Numbered from the stretch's first letter, positions 51,738-61,155 are shown. The stretch is DNA of 64,000 bases from CAIWKO01 sp964469155 (GCA_964469155.1 CAYXXU010000007.1:14039-78038), one strand, 5' to 3'. The notes: generated from the letters alone by a model not told the origin. A program made the numbers and translations.

Positions 51738-51952
51738 CACTTTCCCTGTTTTAAGGAACCCATAAAAGAACTTTCATGGGCCCTTTCCCTGTTTTAAGGA
51801 ACCCATAAAAGAACTTTCATGGGCCCTTTCCCTGTTTTAAGGAACCCATAAAAGAATTTTCATGGGCCCTTTCCTTGTTTTAAGGAACCCATAAAAGAAC
51901 TTTCATGGGCCCTTTCCTTGTTTTAAGGAACCCATAAAAGAACTTTCGCGGG
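51738..51952. repeat. Five-copy 43-bp tandem array with internal hairpins
   Basis: Exact 43-bp spacing: units at 51738, 51781, 51824, 51867 and 51910. Each contains CCTGTTTTAAGG or CCTTGTTTTAAGG (self-pairing CCTT/AAGG) and CCCAT...ATGGG (5-bp stem around ~12 bases). A related CCTTAAATTAAGG palindrome lies just before (about 51703-51715). Internal units differ by one or two bases. No spacers, stop codons in the frames, hence not CRISPR and not coding. The gene-free stretch is 51575-52172. Confidence 0.95.
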
Positions 51953-52120
51953 TCAAATTCTGTTTTTGAGGCATCCTAACATTAGTATTTAGCTGTCTGT
52001 TACCGCAAAAAAATGATGAAAAAAAACGCAAAGGCATTGGTATTTGCCGAAAACAGATTAATTAGGTAGTCAAATGCCTAAATAACAGCGGTGTTAGCAC
52101 GAAAAAAAACCACTTTTTCC

Positions 52121-52151
52121 TTGCTTTTTTATTTCAATTGTTGTAAATTTG
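52121..52151 (+). promoter_or_regulatory. Promoter of the orphan gene at 52173
   Basis: TTG (52121-52123), 20 bases, TAAATTTG (52144-52151). The match is near perfect. It rules out an in-frame TTG at 52149 as start and supports ATG 52173. Confidence 0.8.
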
Positions 52152-52172
52152 TACCAACCAAACCTTAAAACT

Positions 52173-53111
52173 ATGAAAAGCATAGACCCCTATTCCGAAA
52201 ATCCATTTTATACCATTGAAGTTGCCCACGAAAGAGTTCAGAAATATGGTTTCGTGCATATTCAATACATGAAATCGGCCGAAAATCCGAATTTGGCCGC
52301 CAATATAGCAGCAACAGAATCCTGCTGGGAAAGTTTGTTTGGCAACCTCGAAACTTACGATGCCGATTTAAACCTGCAACGCGGTTTAACCAGGGATGTG
52401 AATATTACGGTGTCGCAGTTTTCGTATAAGGCTTTAAAATTAGAACCACATGTTGAATCGATATTCGACAAAGGTTCTGCCAAATATCTGGAGTTTTTTC
52501 CTTATGGCCGCACCGAAATTCATAATCTTAACTTATCGAATGGGTTGCTGGTGATGAACCGTGTAGTGGCCTCCAGCCATAAATATGCGGCTGATATCGG
52601 CGCCACCTGGGAAACCGAATTAGCCGCCATACGCGATAATTTCGAAACGCTGTATGCCAGCCAACAGGAGAAAAAAGGCGATGTGCATAGCGCCACTCCC
52701 GCTTATAAGGCGATTACCGGCAAACTCTACATACAATTGTTTAGAAACCTGGGCACCCTTATGAGCGAATATGCCGAAACTCCCGAGAAGGTGAAAACCT
52801 TCTTCGACCAATCGATAGTGAACTACGAAAGCCACGTAAAAAAAGTACTGATCCAGAAAAAAACCACCGAACCCTACGAACTTAACCCCAAGGCCGAAAA
52901 CATCATTCATCTGTACAACAAATCGGCCCACTCTGTAATATACTATTTTGCTCCTACGGCCGATGCGGTGGCCTCCACCCCGCCCAACGAATTGGCTTCA
53001 AAAGTCAGACAGAAAGTTAAAGGCGTCGATGCCGGCGCCCCTGCCAATAGGTTCATAATTTTTATCAACGATAACGATACTGAAGTCAATGTGGAACTGA
53101 GGCTTGAATAA
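52173..53111 (+). CDS. Hypothetical helical protein downstream of the 43-bp array
   Basis: 312 residues from ATG 52173, no signal peptide or membrane helix. Residues ~20-245 are mainly helical ('ANIAATESCWESLFGNLETY', 'WETELAAIRDNFETLYASQQ', 'LYIQLFRNLGTLMSEYAETP'); a motif-like 'YLEFFPYGRTEIHNLN' lies near residue 107. The C-terminal ~65 residues look beta-rich ('AHSVIYYFAPTADAV', 'RFIIFINDNDTEVNVELRL'). That helical bundle plus C-terminal beta domain is also the plan of the orphan at 33922-34626, without clear sequence identity. A strong promoter and a terminator make it a single-gene unit behind the 43-bp array. Function unknown. Confidence 0.8.
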   Translation: MKSIDPYSENPFYTIEVAHERVQKYGFVHIQYMKSAENPNLAANIAATESCWESLFGNLETYDADLNLQRGLTRDVNITVSQFSYKALKLEPHVESIFDKGSAKYLEFFPYGRTEIHNLNLSNGLLVMNRVVASSHKYAADIGATWETELAAIRDNFETLYASQQEKKGDVHSATPAYKAITGKLYIQLFRNLGTLMSEYAETPEKVKTFFDQSIVNYESHVKKVLIQKKTTEPYELNPKAENIIHLYNKSAHSVIYYFAPTADAVASTPPNELASKVRQKVKGVDAGAPANRFIIFINDNDTEVNVELRLE

Positions 53112-53170
53112 TCCCCCCCCCATAACCGGGTGGCGACTGAGCTCTTATACCCTGAGTCTGACATAAATGG

Positions 53171-53200
53171 AAAAAGCCGCCTGTTGAGGGCGGCTTTTTT
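53171..53200 (+). terminator. Terminator after the orphan gene
   Basis: AAAAAGCCGCC / GGCGGCTTTTT, 11-bp arms, 7-base loop, ending in T6. Confidence 0.93.
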
Positions 53201-53348
53201 ATTTCAAAATACCAAACCTGGCAAGCCATAACCAAACCGGTAAAATCTCAAAACAAACAGTAAACAATACCCCATGTTCAATTTCCAAACGGCGGGACAC
53301 CATACCGTTTAAGGTGTATCAATTACACGGATGCATTATCAAATTTAT

Positions 53349-53356
53349 TACTTTTG
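53349..53356 (+). promoter_or_regulatory. -7 element of the small lipoprotein gene
   Basis: TACTTTTG, 46 bases before ATG 53403. Confidence 0.4.
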
Positions 53357-53402
53357 TAAAGCGCAGCAATATCCCATCGACCACACTTTAACCAATTAAG
53401 GT

Positions 53403-53753
53403 ATGAAAATGAAACCATTTCTGCTGATCATAACCACAATCGTCCTTTTTAGTTTACTGGCTTGCGAAGCCCACAAACAGATATTTGTAATGGTTTACGA
53501 TCAGGTTTCCAAACAGCCATTAGACAGTGTTCATGTGGTGATTAAAGCCGGTAAAAACGGCGATTATACCAAAAGCGGAGCCAGCGGTTACACCGATTCC
53601 AGCGGACGCTTCAACACGTATTTCATGATAGGATGTTCGTTTGGTTGCTACGATGTCTACGTTGAGTATCAAAAGAAGGGTTATGCCCCGCTTACCAATT
53701 TCAATCAAAAAGACAGTAGTATTATTTATTTGCAGCCCTTACTAAAAAACTAA
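53403..53753 (+). CDS. Small lipoprotein with carboxypeptidase-regulatory-like domain
   Basis: 116 residues. Lipoprotein signal 'TIVLFSLLACEAHKQ' (Cys ~21). The rest is a compact beta-sandwich like transthyretin/carboxypeptidase-regulatory domains: 'VMVYDQVSKQPLDSVHVVIK', 'SGYTDSSGRFNTYF', 'DVYVEYQKKGYAPL' with the typical DSxGxF turn. Such domains occur at the head of many Bacteroidota surface proteins, but here it stands alone on a lipid anchor. Function unknown. The T9SS cargo gene follows 69 bases later. Confidence 0.8.
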   Translation: MKMKPFLLIITTIVLFSLLACEAHKQIFVMVYDQVSKQPLDSVHVVIKAGKNGDYTKSGASGYTDSSGRFNTYFMIGCSFGCYDVYVEYQKKGYAPLTNFNQKDSSIIYLQPLLKN

Positions 53754-53822
53754 TTTTCAGCAATTATGTGAATGGTTAAGTTTTTTGTTTTTATTTGTGT
53801 CGCTATTTGTTAAACCAACCGT

Positions 53823-55409
53823 ATGCATCGCAAAATACTTTGGCTTATTATTATTTTGGCAGGCATTTCCACCGCTGCCTACCCACAGATCACCCTCAAC
53901 AGTAATAATTTCCCGGTAGGCGGTTTACTGATTAGCCGCGGTTACGTGGTGGCTGCTACCAATATATTGGGAAACGCCGGGCCCAATCAGTTTTACGATT
54001 TCACCAATATTATTCCGGTGATGCACGATAGTGTTAAATACTACACGGCTTCGCAAACTCCCTGGGCTTCGCAGCACCCCGGCGCCACAACCGTTTATGC
54101 CGAAAAAACAGGTTCTTTCCACTATGTGTATTATTGCACTTCCACGGCCAATGCCTTTTGTCGTACCGGTCTCACCATAATAGGTGATTTCGGCCAGGGA
54201 CTGGATACCGTGCATGGCAGCTATACCAATACCGATTCACTTATCACCAACCAATATTTTTACGGTCATGCCGAAACCGAAAAGGCTGTGGCAAGCATAG
54301 CCAATATTCTTCCTTTTGTGAATTTTAAGACCATCACAAAACGCAACATTCTGGTCGACGGATGGGGTCATCTCCAAACTCCTTTGAATACGTACCCGGA
54401 CGTACTTCGCGTGAAATATGCCCAATTTACTTACGACACGGCCACATCATTCGGCTCTGTGGTATATACCGCCGCCGACACTCAGTATTTCTATAACTAT
54501 TTTGCCAAAGATGTCCGCCACCCGGTGGTTACTGCCCACACCGACAAGTTTTACAGCCTCTTGTATTTCCAATACATTTATACCCCGCCCGTGGTCATGG
54601 GATGCATGGATACCACTGCCGTAAACTACAATCCCTGGGCTACTCAATCGGACGGCAGTTGTGTGTATTGCAACATAAATTATTCCCTTACTCCCGATAC
54701 AACCATTTGCGCAGGTGCTTCGGTTACCCTGAATGTCAGCGGTGGAAATGCCTGGTTGTGGTCCGACAGCGCCACGGCCTCATCCATCACAGTCAGTCCT
54801 GCTGAAACAACGGTCTATGGTGTTTATATCAGCGATGGGAGCGGATGCCATATTCAGGGCACGGTGAAGGTAAGCGTTGACAAACCTGTTTCGGCAGAAT
54901 TCTGGACCACCCTTGATCATTTCAATATAAATGAGGTGGTTCAGTTTGTAAATCTTTCCGAAAATGCCTCGCTCTACCAATGGGATTTCGACGATGCAGT
55001 GAACGGAAGCAGTAACCTGCAATTTCCTTTGCATACCTATACAACTCCGGGAATGAAATACATCACCCTGATAGCCTCAAATACCTGCTTTGCCGACACT
55101 ACCACCGACTCGTTGAAGATCATTGACAACACTTCCGTGAATGAGAATCAGGTTTTTGTCGCCCCGAAGATTTATCCCAACCCGGGAGGTTCCGTGATGA
55201 CCATTGAGGGACATACAGATATTCCCGAACCCCTTACCATATTTGCCCTTGATTTGTTAGGCCGGACGAACTTATTGGGGAAATGGGAGCAGGTCAGCGG
55301 CGATTATAGTTATACCCTGGATGTCGGTCGTCTGCCTTCCGGAATATACATCATTGAGCTAAAAACCGGTGCAGACAGTTACCTCAGCAAGTGGATAAAA
55401 ACGCAATAA
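53823..55409 (+). CDS. T9SS-secreted protein with PKD domain
   Basis: 528 residues. Signal peptide to 'STAAYPQ' (~22). Residues ~25-255 form an unassigned beta-rich domain ('PNQFYDFTNIIPVMHDSVKY'). A short Cys-bearing insert near residues 260-285 ('GCMDTTAVNYNPWATQSDGSC') resembles the small calcium-loop-like 'CxDxxAxNYNPxATxxDGSC' repeats of Bacteroidota secreted proteins. An Ig-like unit (~290-355) and a PKD domain (~360-440, 'LYQWDFDDAVNGSSN') follow. The C-terminal type A sorting domain ('KIYPNPGGSVMTIEG', '...SGIYIIELKTG') sends it through T9SS. The gene ends 8 bases before the next, so the two cargo proteins are probably co-expressed. Confidence 0.87.
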   Translation: MHRKILWLIIILAGISTAAYPQITLNSNNFPVGGLLISRGYVVAATNILGNAGPNQFYDFTNIIPVMHDSVKYYTASQTPWASQHPGATTVYAEKTGSFHYVYYCTSTANAFCRTGLTIIGDFGQGLDTVHGSYTNTDSLITNQYFYGHAETEKAVASIANILPFVNFKTITKRNILVDGWGHLQTPLNTYPDVLRVKYAQFTYDTATSFGSVVYTAADTQYFYNYFAKDVRHPVVTAHTDKFYSLLYFQYIYTPPVVMGCMDTTAVNYNPWATQSDGSCVYCNINYSLTPDTTICAGASVTLNVSGGNAWLWSDSATASSITVSPAETTVYGVYISDGSGCHIQGTVKVSVDKPVSAEFWTTLDHFNINEVVQFVNLSENASLYQWDFDDAVNGSSNLQFPLHTYTTPGMKYITLIASNTCFADTTTDSLKIIDNTSVNENQVFVAPKIYPNPGGSVMTIEGHTDIPEPLTIFALDLLGRTNLLGKWEQVSGDYSYTLDVGRLPSGIYIIELKTGADSYLSKWIKTQ

Positions 55410-55417
55410 GTAGTCCC

Positions 55418-58400
55418 ATGAAAATGATACTCTTTCTTCTGTTTGGTTTTTGGTTCATTCAGGTTGCCCCGGCCCAGGTGGTGGTCAATGAAGTTTGCTC
55501 ATCAAACAATTCGGTGCTCATGGACGAAGACGGCGATTACCCCGATTGGATAGAGCTTTATAATACCAGCGCTTCGGTGTTCAATCTGGGAGGATATAAG
55601 ATCAGCGACAATGTATCGCAGCCCGATAAATGGATATTTCCTTCCGGTGTAAATATACCTGCAAATAGCTTTCTCATACTGTTTGCCTCGGGTAAAGACC
55701 GAAAGACATTCTTCGATCATTGGGAAACGGTGGTCAATGCCGGTGATACCTGGCGTTATCAGAAACCTCTTTCAGAGCCCGATTCCAACTGGCGCAGGCT
55801 TGCCACTTTCAACGATGCCGCCTGGTTGCAGGGTCCGGGAGGCATAGGTTATGGCGATGGTGACGATAACACCCTGATAACTTATCCGGCCGCATCGGTG
55901 TTCATGCGCAGGGTTTTTAATATTGTGGATACGGCGGCTATTGCTTCAGCCGTTTTTCACATGGATTACGACGATGCTTTTGTGGCCTACATCAACGGGG
56001 TGGAGATAGCCCGTTCCAATATCGGTGTAAATGGTACTCCGGTGGGATACAATATTCCCGCTCTTTCGGAACACGAAGCCAAAATGTATGCGGGAGGCAG
56101 CGCGGAAACATTCATTATCGATGAGAGTTTTCTGAAAAGCTTTCTGAAGAATGGCAATAATGTATTGGCCATTCAGGTGCACAATGTCAGCCCAACCTCC
56201 TCCGATATTTCTTCCCTTCCCTGGCTTTCCATGGGTATTAAGAACACTTCTCACAACTATTCAGCCACACCCGCCTGGTTCAATTTCAGTGCTTCGTCGC
56301 TGCATACTAATTTCAAACTTTCCTCTTCCGGCGAAACCCTTGTAATAACCAACACTGCCGGTAGCACTATCGATCAGTTCGTTTTCACAGCCATTCATTC
56401 CGATCATTCTTATGGATGTCAGCCTAACGGTGGCCCCTTGCATAAGTTATTTGCCCTGCCCACTCCCAATGCATCCAACAATTCTTCTACCGGATATTTT
56501 GAATATGCAGTCGATCCTGTATTTTCATTACAAGGAGGTTTTTATAATACCCCTCAGTCATTAACGCTTACAACTTCTACCCCGGGAGCAAGTATTCACT
56601 ATACCACTGACGGAAATACTCCAAAAATCTCCTCACCGCTCTATACCGTGCCTATTACGATCGATTCCACCCGGGTAATCAGGGCCTGTACCTTTCATAG
56701 TGCATTTCTTGAAAGCAATACGGTTTCTAACTCCTATTTTATCAAGGATTCGTCTTCTGCTTTGCTTCCGGTTATTTCCCTGACCGTTTCTCCCGGTCTC
56801 ATGTTCGATCCGGTAACCGGAATTTATGTAAAGGGCCCCAACGCTGAAGCTGCCGTGCCGTTTTTCGGAGCCAACTTCTGGCAGGAAAAGGAAATACCGG
56901 CACATGTGGAATATTTTGACCAGCAGCGTCAACTGGGTTTTAAACAGAATATTGGTATTGAGATCTACGGAAATTACTCCCGATCCTATCCACAAAAGAG
57001 TTTGAAGCTTGTAGCTCACGACAGTTACGGGGCAGGGTCATTCAATTACCAGTTGTTCCCGGAAAAGGATATTCATTCCTTTAAACAGTTTATCATCCGG
57101 AATGCAGGCACCGACTGGAACCGCGCCCACATGCGCGATGCTTTGGTCCACAGCCTTTCACTCGGGCCCACCGATTGCGATGTAATGGCCTGCCAGCCGG
57201 CAGTGGTTTATATCAATGGAAAGTACTGGGGTGTGTATAACATGCGCGAAAAGATCAATAAAGATTACCTGGCCGAAAACCATGGTGCTGACCCCGATTC
57301 AGTCGATCTGTTGCAGTATAATGGACTGGTGATGTCAGGCTCGAACGAGCGCTTCATTCAGATGGGAATGTATGTGCTTACCCACGACATGAGCCTCCCG
57401 GCGAACTTTTCCATGGCTGACTCACTGATCGATCTGAAGAACTTGGCCGATTATTTTGCCGTAGAAACCTGGACCAACAACTGGGACTGGCTGGTAAATA
57501 ATGTCCGCTACTGGCGCGAGAACAAAGAAGGAAAGAAGTGGCGTTACATTTTGTGGGACCTGGATAACGGCATGGGGGGCAACTGGTCGTATGTGTTCAA
57601 TTCGCTTGATACCAACCTGAACAAAAGCTATGATTACACCTCCCTTCTGTTTAGCAGCCTTATAAAGAACAAAAGCTACCGCAATTATTTCATCAACCGC
57701 TATGCAGACTTGCTAAATACCCTGTTGACCCCGCAACAATTCAATGCAAAACTTGACTTCTTCCGCAACAGGATAGATGTTGAGATGATACGGCACTTCA
57801 AGCGTTGGGGTACAGGGTTTAACAATCCTGATTGGGGAGTAGGCGGACACGGTAGTTACAACGATTGGAAGTATTACCAACTCCCCGAATTAACCGCCTT
57901 TTGCAACAACCGCCAGATAACCGCACGGAATCATCTGCAAGAAACCTTTCACTTAAAGAAACAGGTTCCATTAACCCTCAATGTGTATCCTCCCGGTGCC
58001 GGGAAAATCGTTATGAATACCATTACTGTTGACGATATGCCCTGGTCGGGCGTCTATTTCGACAGTGTTCCGGTAACCATTGCAGTGATACCGAATCCCG
58101 GTTATACCTTTAGTTTCTGGCAGTCTATGGTTTTATTTCCGACGCCTCATAATGATTCTTCCCTCACCTTTAACCCCGACACTACAGATGTCATAACCGC
58201 CTATTTCTTTGGTCAGCCCGATACGGCAAAGATCATTTTCAGCGAGGTCAACTACAATTCATCGGTAGATGCCGATGCCGGCGATTGGGTTGAATTGCAC
58301 AATTACAGCCAGTGGCCTCTGGACATCTCAGGCTGGAAATTTAAAGATTCCCAGAACAGTAATTTCTTTTTGTTTCCTGAAAACACGGTGATACATCCTG

Positions 58401-58987
58401 ATGATTACCTGGTACTTTGTGAGGATACTGTGAAGTTCCGCACAATATATCCGGGTGTAGCCAACATTATGGGTCCTTTTGGTTTTGGACTGAGTTCTGC
58501 AGGGGAAAGTCTGCGTTTGTTCGATCAGGATATGAATGTTTACCTGTCTATGTCATACCTGGGCAGCTATCCCTGGCCTGCAGGCGCCAACGGAATGGGT
58601 AAAACCCTGGAACTTTTGTCGGAACATGGCGATGTGAACGATCCTTTAAACTGGTTTGCCGGATGCCCGCTGGGTTCTCCGGGTGGACCTTTTGTTCCCT
58701 GCGATAATTCGGGCATTGAAACTATAAACCCCAATGCCGATGGCATTATATCGGTCTATCCCAATCCGGTTACCGACCGCCTTATCATTGATATCAACCC
58801 GGAAAGCCTGAAAGGGAATACATTTACCGTTATTTTGTTCGATATGATGGGGAAAAAGGTTTACGAAATTCAAAATGTGACAAAGGATGAGATTTCTATT
58901 GCGAATACTTTTAATCCCGGTTTGTATTTCTATAAGATCACTTCTACAGCAGGATACAGTAAAAGCGGTAAAGTGATATTCCGGTAA
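55418..58987 (+). CDS. T9SS-secreted CotH-domain protein with lamin-tail domains
   Basis: About 1189 residues from ATG 55418, which follows the preceding stop by 8 bases; an in-frame GTG at 55391 lies inside that gene. Signal peptide to 'QVAPAQ' (~20). Lamin-tail domain ~20-100 ('VVNEVCSSNNSVLMDEDGDYPDWIELYN'), a galactose-binding-like region ~110-290, a chitobiase C-terminal-like domain ~390-445 ('SIHYTTDGNTPKISSPLY'), a CotH domain ~500-830 ('GIEIYGNYSRSYPQKSL', 'VVYINGKYWGVYNMREKINK', 'WRYILWDLDNGMGGNW'), a second lamin tail ~925-1050, and a type A sorting domain. CotH domains are atypical kinases in some spore-coat and secreted proteins. The 'YNMREKINKDYL' and 'DLDNGMGG' strings are in the expected places. 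Substrate unknown. Confidence 0.88.
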   Translation: MKMILFLLFGFWFIQVAPAQVVVNEVCSSNNSVLMDEDGDYPDWIELYNTSASVFNLGGYKISDNVSQPDKWIFPSGVNIPANSFLILFASGKDRKTFFDHWETVVNAGDTWRYQKPLSEPDSNWRRLATFNDAAWLQGPGGIGYGDGDDNTLITYPAASVFMRRVFNIVDTAAIASAVFHMDYDDAFVAYINGVEIARSNIGVNGTPVGYNIPALSEHEAKMYAGGSAETFIIDESFLKSFLKNGNNVLAIQVHNVSPTSSDISSLPWLSMGIKNTSHNYSATPAWFNFSASSLHTNFKLSSSGETLVITNTAGSTIDQFVFTAIHSDHSYGCQPNGGPLHKLFALPTPNASNNSSTGYFEYAVDPVFSLQGGFYNTPQSLTLTTSTPGASIHYTTDGNTPKISSPLYTVPITIDSTRVIRACTFHSAFLESNTVSNSYFIKDSSSALLPVISLTVSPGLMFDPVTGIYVKGPNAEAAVPFFGANFWQEKEIPAHVEYFDQQRQLGFKQNIGIEIYGNYSRSYPQKSLKLVAHDSYGAGSFNYQLFPEKDIHSFKQFIIRNAGTDWNRAHMRDALVHSLSLGPTDCDVMACQPAVVYINGKYWGVYNMREKINKDYLAENHGADPDSVDLLQYNGLVMSGSNERFIQMGMYVLTHDMSLPANFSMADSLIDLKNLADYFAVETWTNNWDWLVNNVRYWRENKEGKKWRYILWDLDNGMGGNWSYVFNSLDTNLNKSYDYTSLLFSSLIKNKSYRNYFINRYADLLNTLLTPQQFNAKLDFFRNRIDVEMIRHFKRWGTGFNNPDWGVGGHGSYNDWKYYQLPELTAFCNNRQITARNHLQETFHLKKQVPLTLNVYPPGAGKIVMNTITVDDMPWSGVYFDSVPVTIAVIPNPGYTFSFWQSMVLFPTPHNDSSLTFNPDTTDVITAYFFGQPDTAKIIFSEVNYNSSVDADAGDWVELHNYSQWPLDISGWKFKDSQNSNFFLFPENTVIHPDDYLVLCEDTVKFRTIYPGVANIMGPFGFGLSSAGESLRLFDQDMNVYLSMSYLGSYPWPAGANGMGKTLELLSEHGDVNDPLNWFAGCPLGSPGGPFVPCDNSGIETINPNADGIISVYPNPVTDRLIIDINPESLKGNTFTVILFDMMGKKVYEIQNVTKDEISIANTFNPGLYFYKITSTAGYSKSGKVIFR

Positions 58988-59014
58988 GCTGATGATCTGA
59001 AACCTGTATGGGAT

Positions 59015-59941
59015 TTATTCCGGATTGATAAAGGCTATGTTTCTTTTTAATAGGGAATAACCCACCCTGTCGACTGCAGAATCCTGGAATAAATCTTTAA
59101 ACTTTTCTTCGGTCAGGGTATCCCAATCTCTTTTACTCATGTTCCTTAAGGATTCTGTAGGATAGAAGGATGCATCCTTGGTAGGTTGCAATTCTTTGTT
59201 CCATGGACAGCAATTTTGGCAGATTTCGCAACCATAAATGTATTTTTGGAAAGTCTCTTTTTGTCCTTGTGGCAAAGGGTATTTCTGTTCCATGGTCAGA
59301 TGCGAGATGCATTTCCTGATGTCAATATCATGCGGAGCAGTGAGGGCGCCTGTAGGGCAGGCCTCCATACATAGGGTGCATGAACCGCAGGCATCATTTG
59401 CGGGTTCATCATATTCAAGTTCCACATCCGTAATGATGGTTCCAATAAAATGAAACGATCCCAAACTTTTATTGATAAGCAGGGTGTTTTTACCGGCCCA
59501 GCCCAGTCCGCAACGTTGTGCCCAGGCTTTCTCGAAAACAGGGGCGAAATCTACATAAGGAATGGTATTTTCGCTTTGTGTCAGGTCTTTTATGAATTCG
59601 ACAATATCTTTTAGTTTTTCTTTAAGTACCTTATGATAATCTCTGCCGTATCCGTATTTTGAAATCTTGTAAAAATGATTCTCCGAAAGATCTTCAGGAG
59701 TGTAGTAGGGGAAAAGTGTTGAAATTACTGATCTTGCCCCGGCAACCAGCAGGGTAGGGTCGGCACGTTTTATGGGTTCTCTTTCCAGGTAAGCTTTTTC
59801 GGCATGTTTGCCTTTGGCCAGCCACGAAAGCAGGAAATCATAGTCTCTTTGCAATAGTGCTGCCCGTGCAAAACCCGAATGAGGATAGCCCATTTCAGTG
59901 ATCTTTCGCTTAATTTCTATGGAAAGAGTATGGGTATCCAT
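59015..59941 (-). CDS. queG: Epoxyqueuosine reductase
   Basis: 308 residues. Two 4Fe-4S motifs near the C-terminus: 'CGSCTLCMEACPTGAL' and 'CEICQNCCPWNKEL'; before them 'YVDFAPVFEKAWAQRCGLGWAGKNTLLI' (cobalamin-binding and catalytic region with the conserved 'GWxGKNTxLI'). It reduces epoxyqueuosine to queuosine in tRNA. It lies 11 bases after ruvB on the minus strand, so the two are co-transcribed. The start at ATG 59941 gives the usual length for the short form without C-terminal HEAT repeats. Confidence 0.95.
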   Translation of the reverse strand: MDTHTLSIEIKRKITEMGYPHSGFARAALLQRDYDFLLSWLAKGKHAEKAYLEREPIKRADPTLLVAGARSVISTLFPYYTPEDLSENHFYKISKYGYGRDYHKVLKEKLKDIVEFIKDLTQSENTIPYVDFAPVFEKAWAQRCGLGWAGKNTLLINKSLGSFHFIGTIITDVELEYDEPANDACGSCTLCMEACPTGALTAPHDIDIRKCISHLTMEQKYPLPQGQKETFQKYIYGCEICQNCCPWNKELQPTKDASFYPTESLRNMSKRDWDTLTEEKFKDLFQDSAVDRVGYSLLKRNIAFINPE

Positions 59942-59952
59942 AGTTACTTTGA

Positions 59953-60978
59953 TCAGAAAAGGTTTTGCTGGGTGTTGGGGACGATGCGCCCCAGGTGTTT
60001 ATAGGCTTTTTCGGTAGCTTCGCGACCGCGGGGCGTACGCATCAGGTACCCTTCCATAATAAGGAAAGGTTCGTACACTTCCTCAATGGTTCCGGCATCC
60101 TCGCTCACTGCAGTAGCAATGGTATTTAGTCCAACGGGCCCCCCCTTGAACTTATCGATAATGGTAACCAGTATCTTAATATCCATTTCATCCAGCCCGT
60201 TCTTGTCAACATTCAATGCTGCCAGAGCAATGTTGGTAATTTTCAGGTCGATGGATCCGCTTCCTTTGATCTGGGCAAAATCGCGCACACGGCGCAGCAA
60301 TAAGTTGGCAATACGGGGGGTGCCGCGGCTGCGACGGGCAATTTCGAAAGCAGCTTCGTTATCAATACCAATATCAATGATCCCGGCTGAACGCAACACA
60401 ATCTGATGCAGTATATCGGTATCATAATACGATAAGCGGGTGTTTATTCCGAAACGCGATCGCAGAGGGGCTGTTAGCAAACCCGAACGGGTAGTGGCAC
60501 CAACCAGGGTAAAAGGATTTAAGGTTATCTGAACACTACGCGCATTGGGGCCGGTTTCTATCATGATATCGATCTTGAAATCCTCCATGGCTGAATAAAG
60601 GTACTCTTCAATAACTGGCGATAAGCGGTGTATCTCATCGATAAACAGAACATCATTGGGTTCCAGATTGGTGAGCAGGCCTGCCAGGTCGCCCGGTTTG
60701 TCAAGCACAGGGCCGGAAGTAATTTTGATCCCAACCCCAAGTTCGTTGGCAATGATATGGCTTAAAGTAGTTTTACCCAAACCCGGAGGCCCATGCAACA
60801 GCACATGATCAAGCGAATCGCCGCGCAATTTGGCTGCCTTCACAAATATTTTCAGATTTTCAACAATTTGTCCCTGTCCGGAAAACTTTTCGAAACTACT
60901 GGGTCGCAAAAATCTGTCAAACTCAAGTTCGTTGGGCGATAGTTTGGTTTTTTCCGGATCTAAGTTGTCATTGACCAT
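59953..60978 (-). CDS. ruvB: Holliday junction branch-migration helicase RuvB
   Basis: 341 residues from ATG 60978. Motifs: 'LRPSSFEKFSGQGQIVENL', Walker A 'HGPPGLGKTTLSHII', 'DVLFIDEIHRLSPVIEEYLY' (Walker B), sensor I 'TLVGATTRSGLLTAPLRSRFG', and C-terminal winged helix ('MEGYLMRTPRGREATEKAYK'). Hexameric motor of RuvAB. A longer in-frame start at 61008 lies upstream of the predicted -7 element, so 60978 is preferred. First gene of the ruvB-queG operon. radA, the other branch-migration factor, is also in this window. Confidence 0.98.
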   Translation of the reverse strand: MVNDNLDPEKTKLSPNELEFDRFLRPSSFEKFSGQGQIVENLKIFVKAAKLRGDSLDHVLLHGPPGLGKTTLSHIIANELGVGIKITSGPVLDKPGDLAGLLTNLEPNDVLFIDEIHRLSPVIEEYLYSAMEDFKIDIMIETGPNARSVQITLNPFTLVGATTRSGLLTAPLRSRFGINTRLSYYDTDILHQIVLRSAGIIDIGIDNEAAFEIARRSRGTPRIANLLLRRVRDFAQIKGSGSIDLKITNIALAALNVDKNGLDEMDIKILVTIIDKFKGGPVGLNTIATAVSEDAGTIEEVYEPFLIMEGYLMRTPRGREATEKAYKHLGRIVPNTQQNLF

Positions 60979-60996
60979 GGCCGCATTTCTTTTAAA

Positions 60997-61004
60997 CAAA
61001 ATTA
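60997..61004 (-). promoter_or_regulatory. -7 element of the ruvB-queG operon
   Basis: Minus-strand TAATTTTG, ending 18 bases before ATG 60978. Supports the shorter RuvB start. Confidence 0.5.
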
Positions 61005-61155
61005 GCAAAAAACCCGATACCGCCTTTTAATTTTTCCCGGTCTGCAACTAACTGATAATAAATGTTTTTTTTCATCCGAACTCTTCAGTATAAACTGCGG
61101 AAGAAAAATATTTTTTACAGATCGAAAAAAACCAATAGGGATATTGAATTTTTCC

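Noticed and set aside
51738..51952. CRISPR array
   Set aside because: Units are contiguous and nearly identical with no unique spacers, and no cas gene is present.
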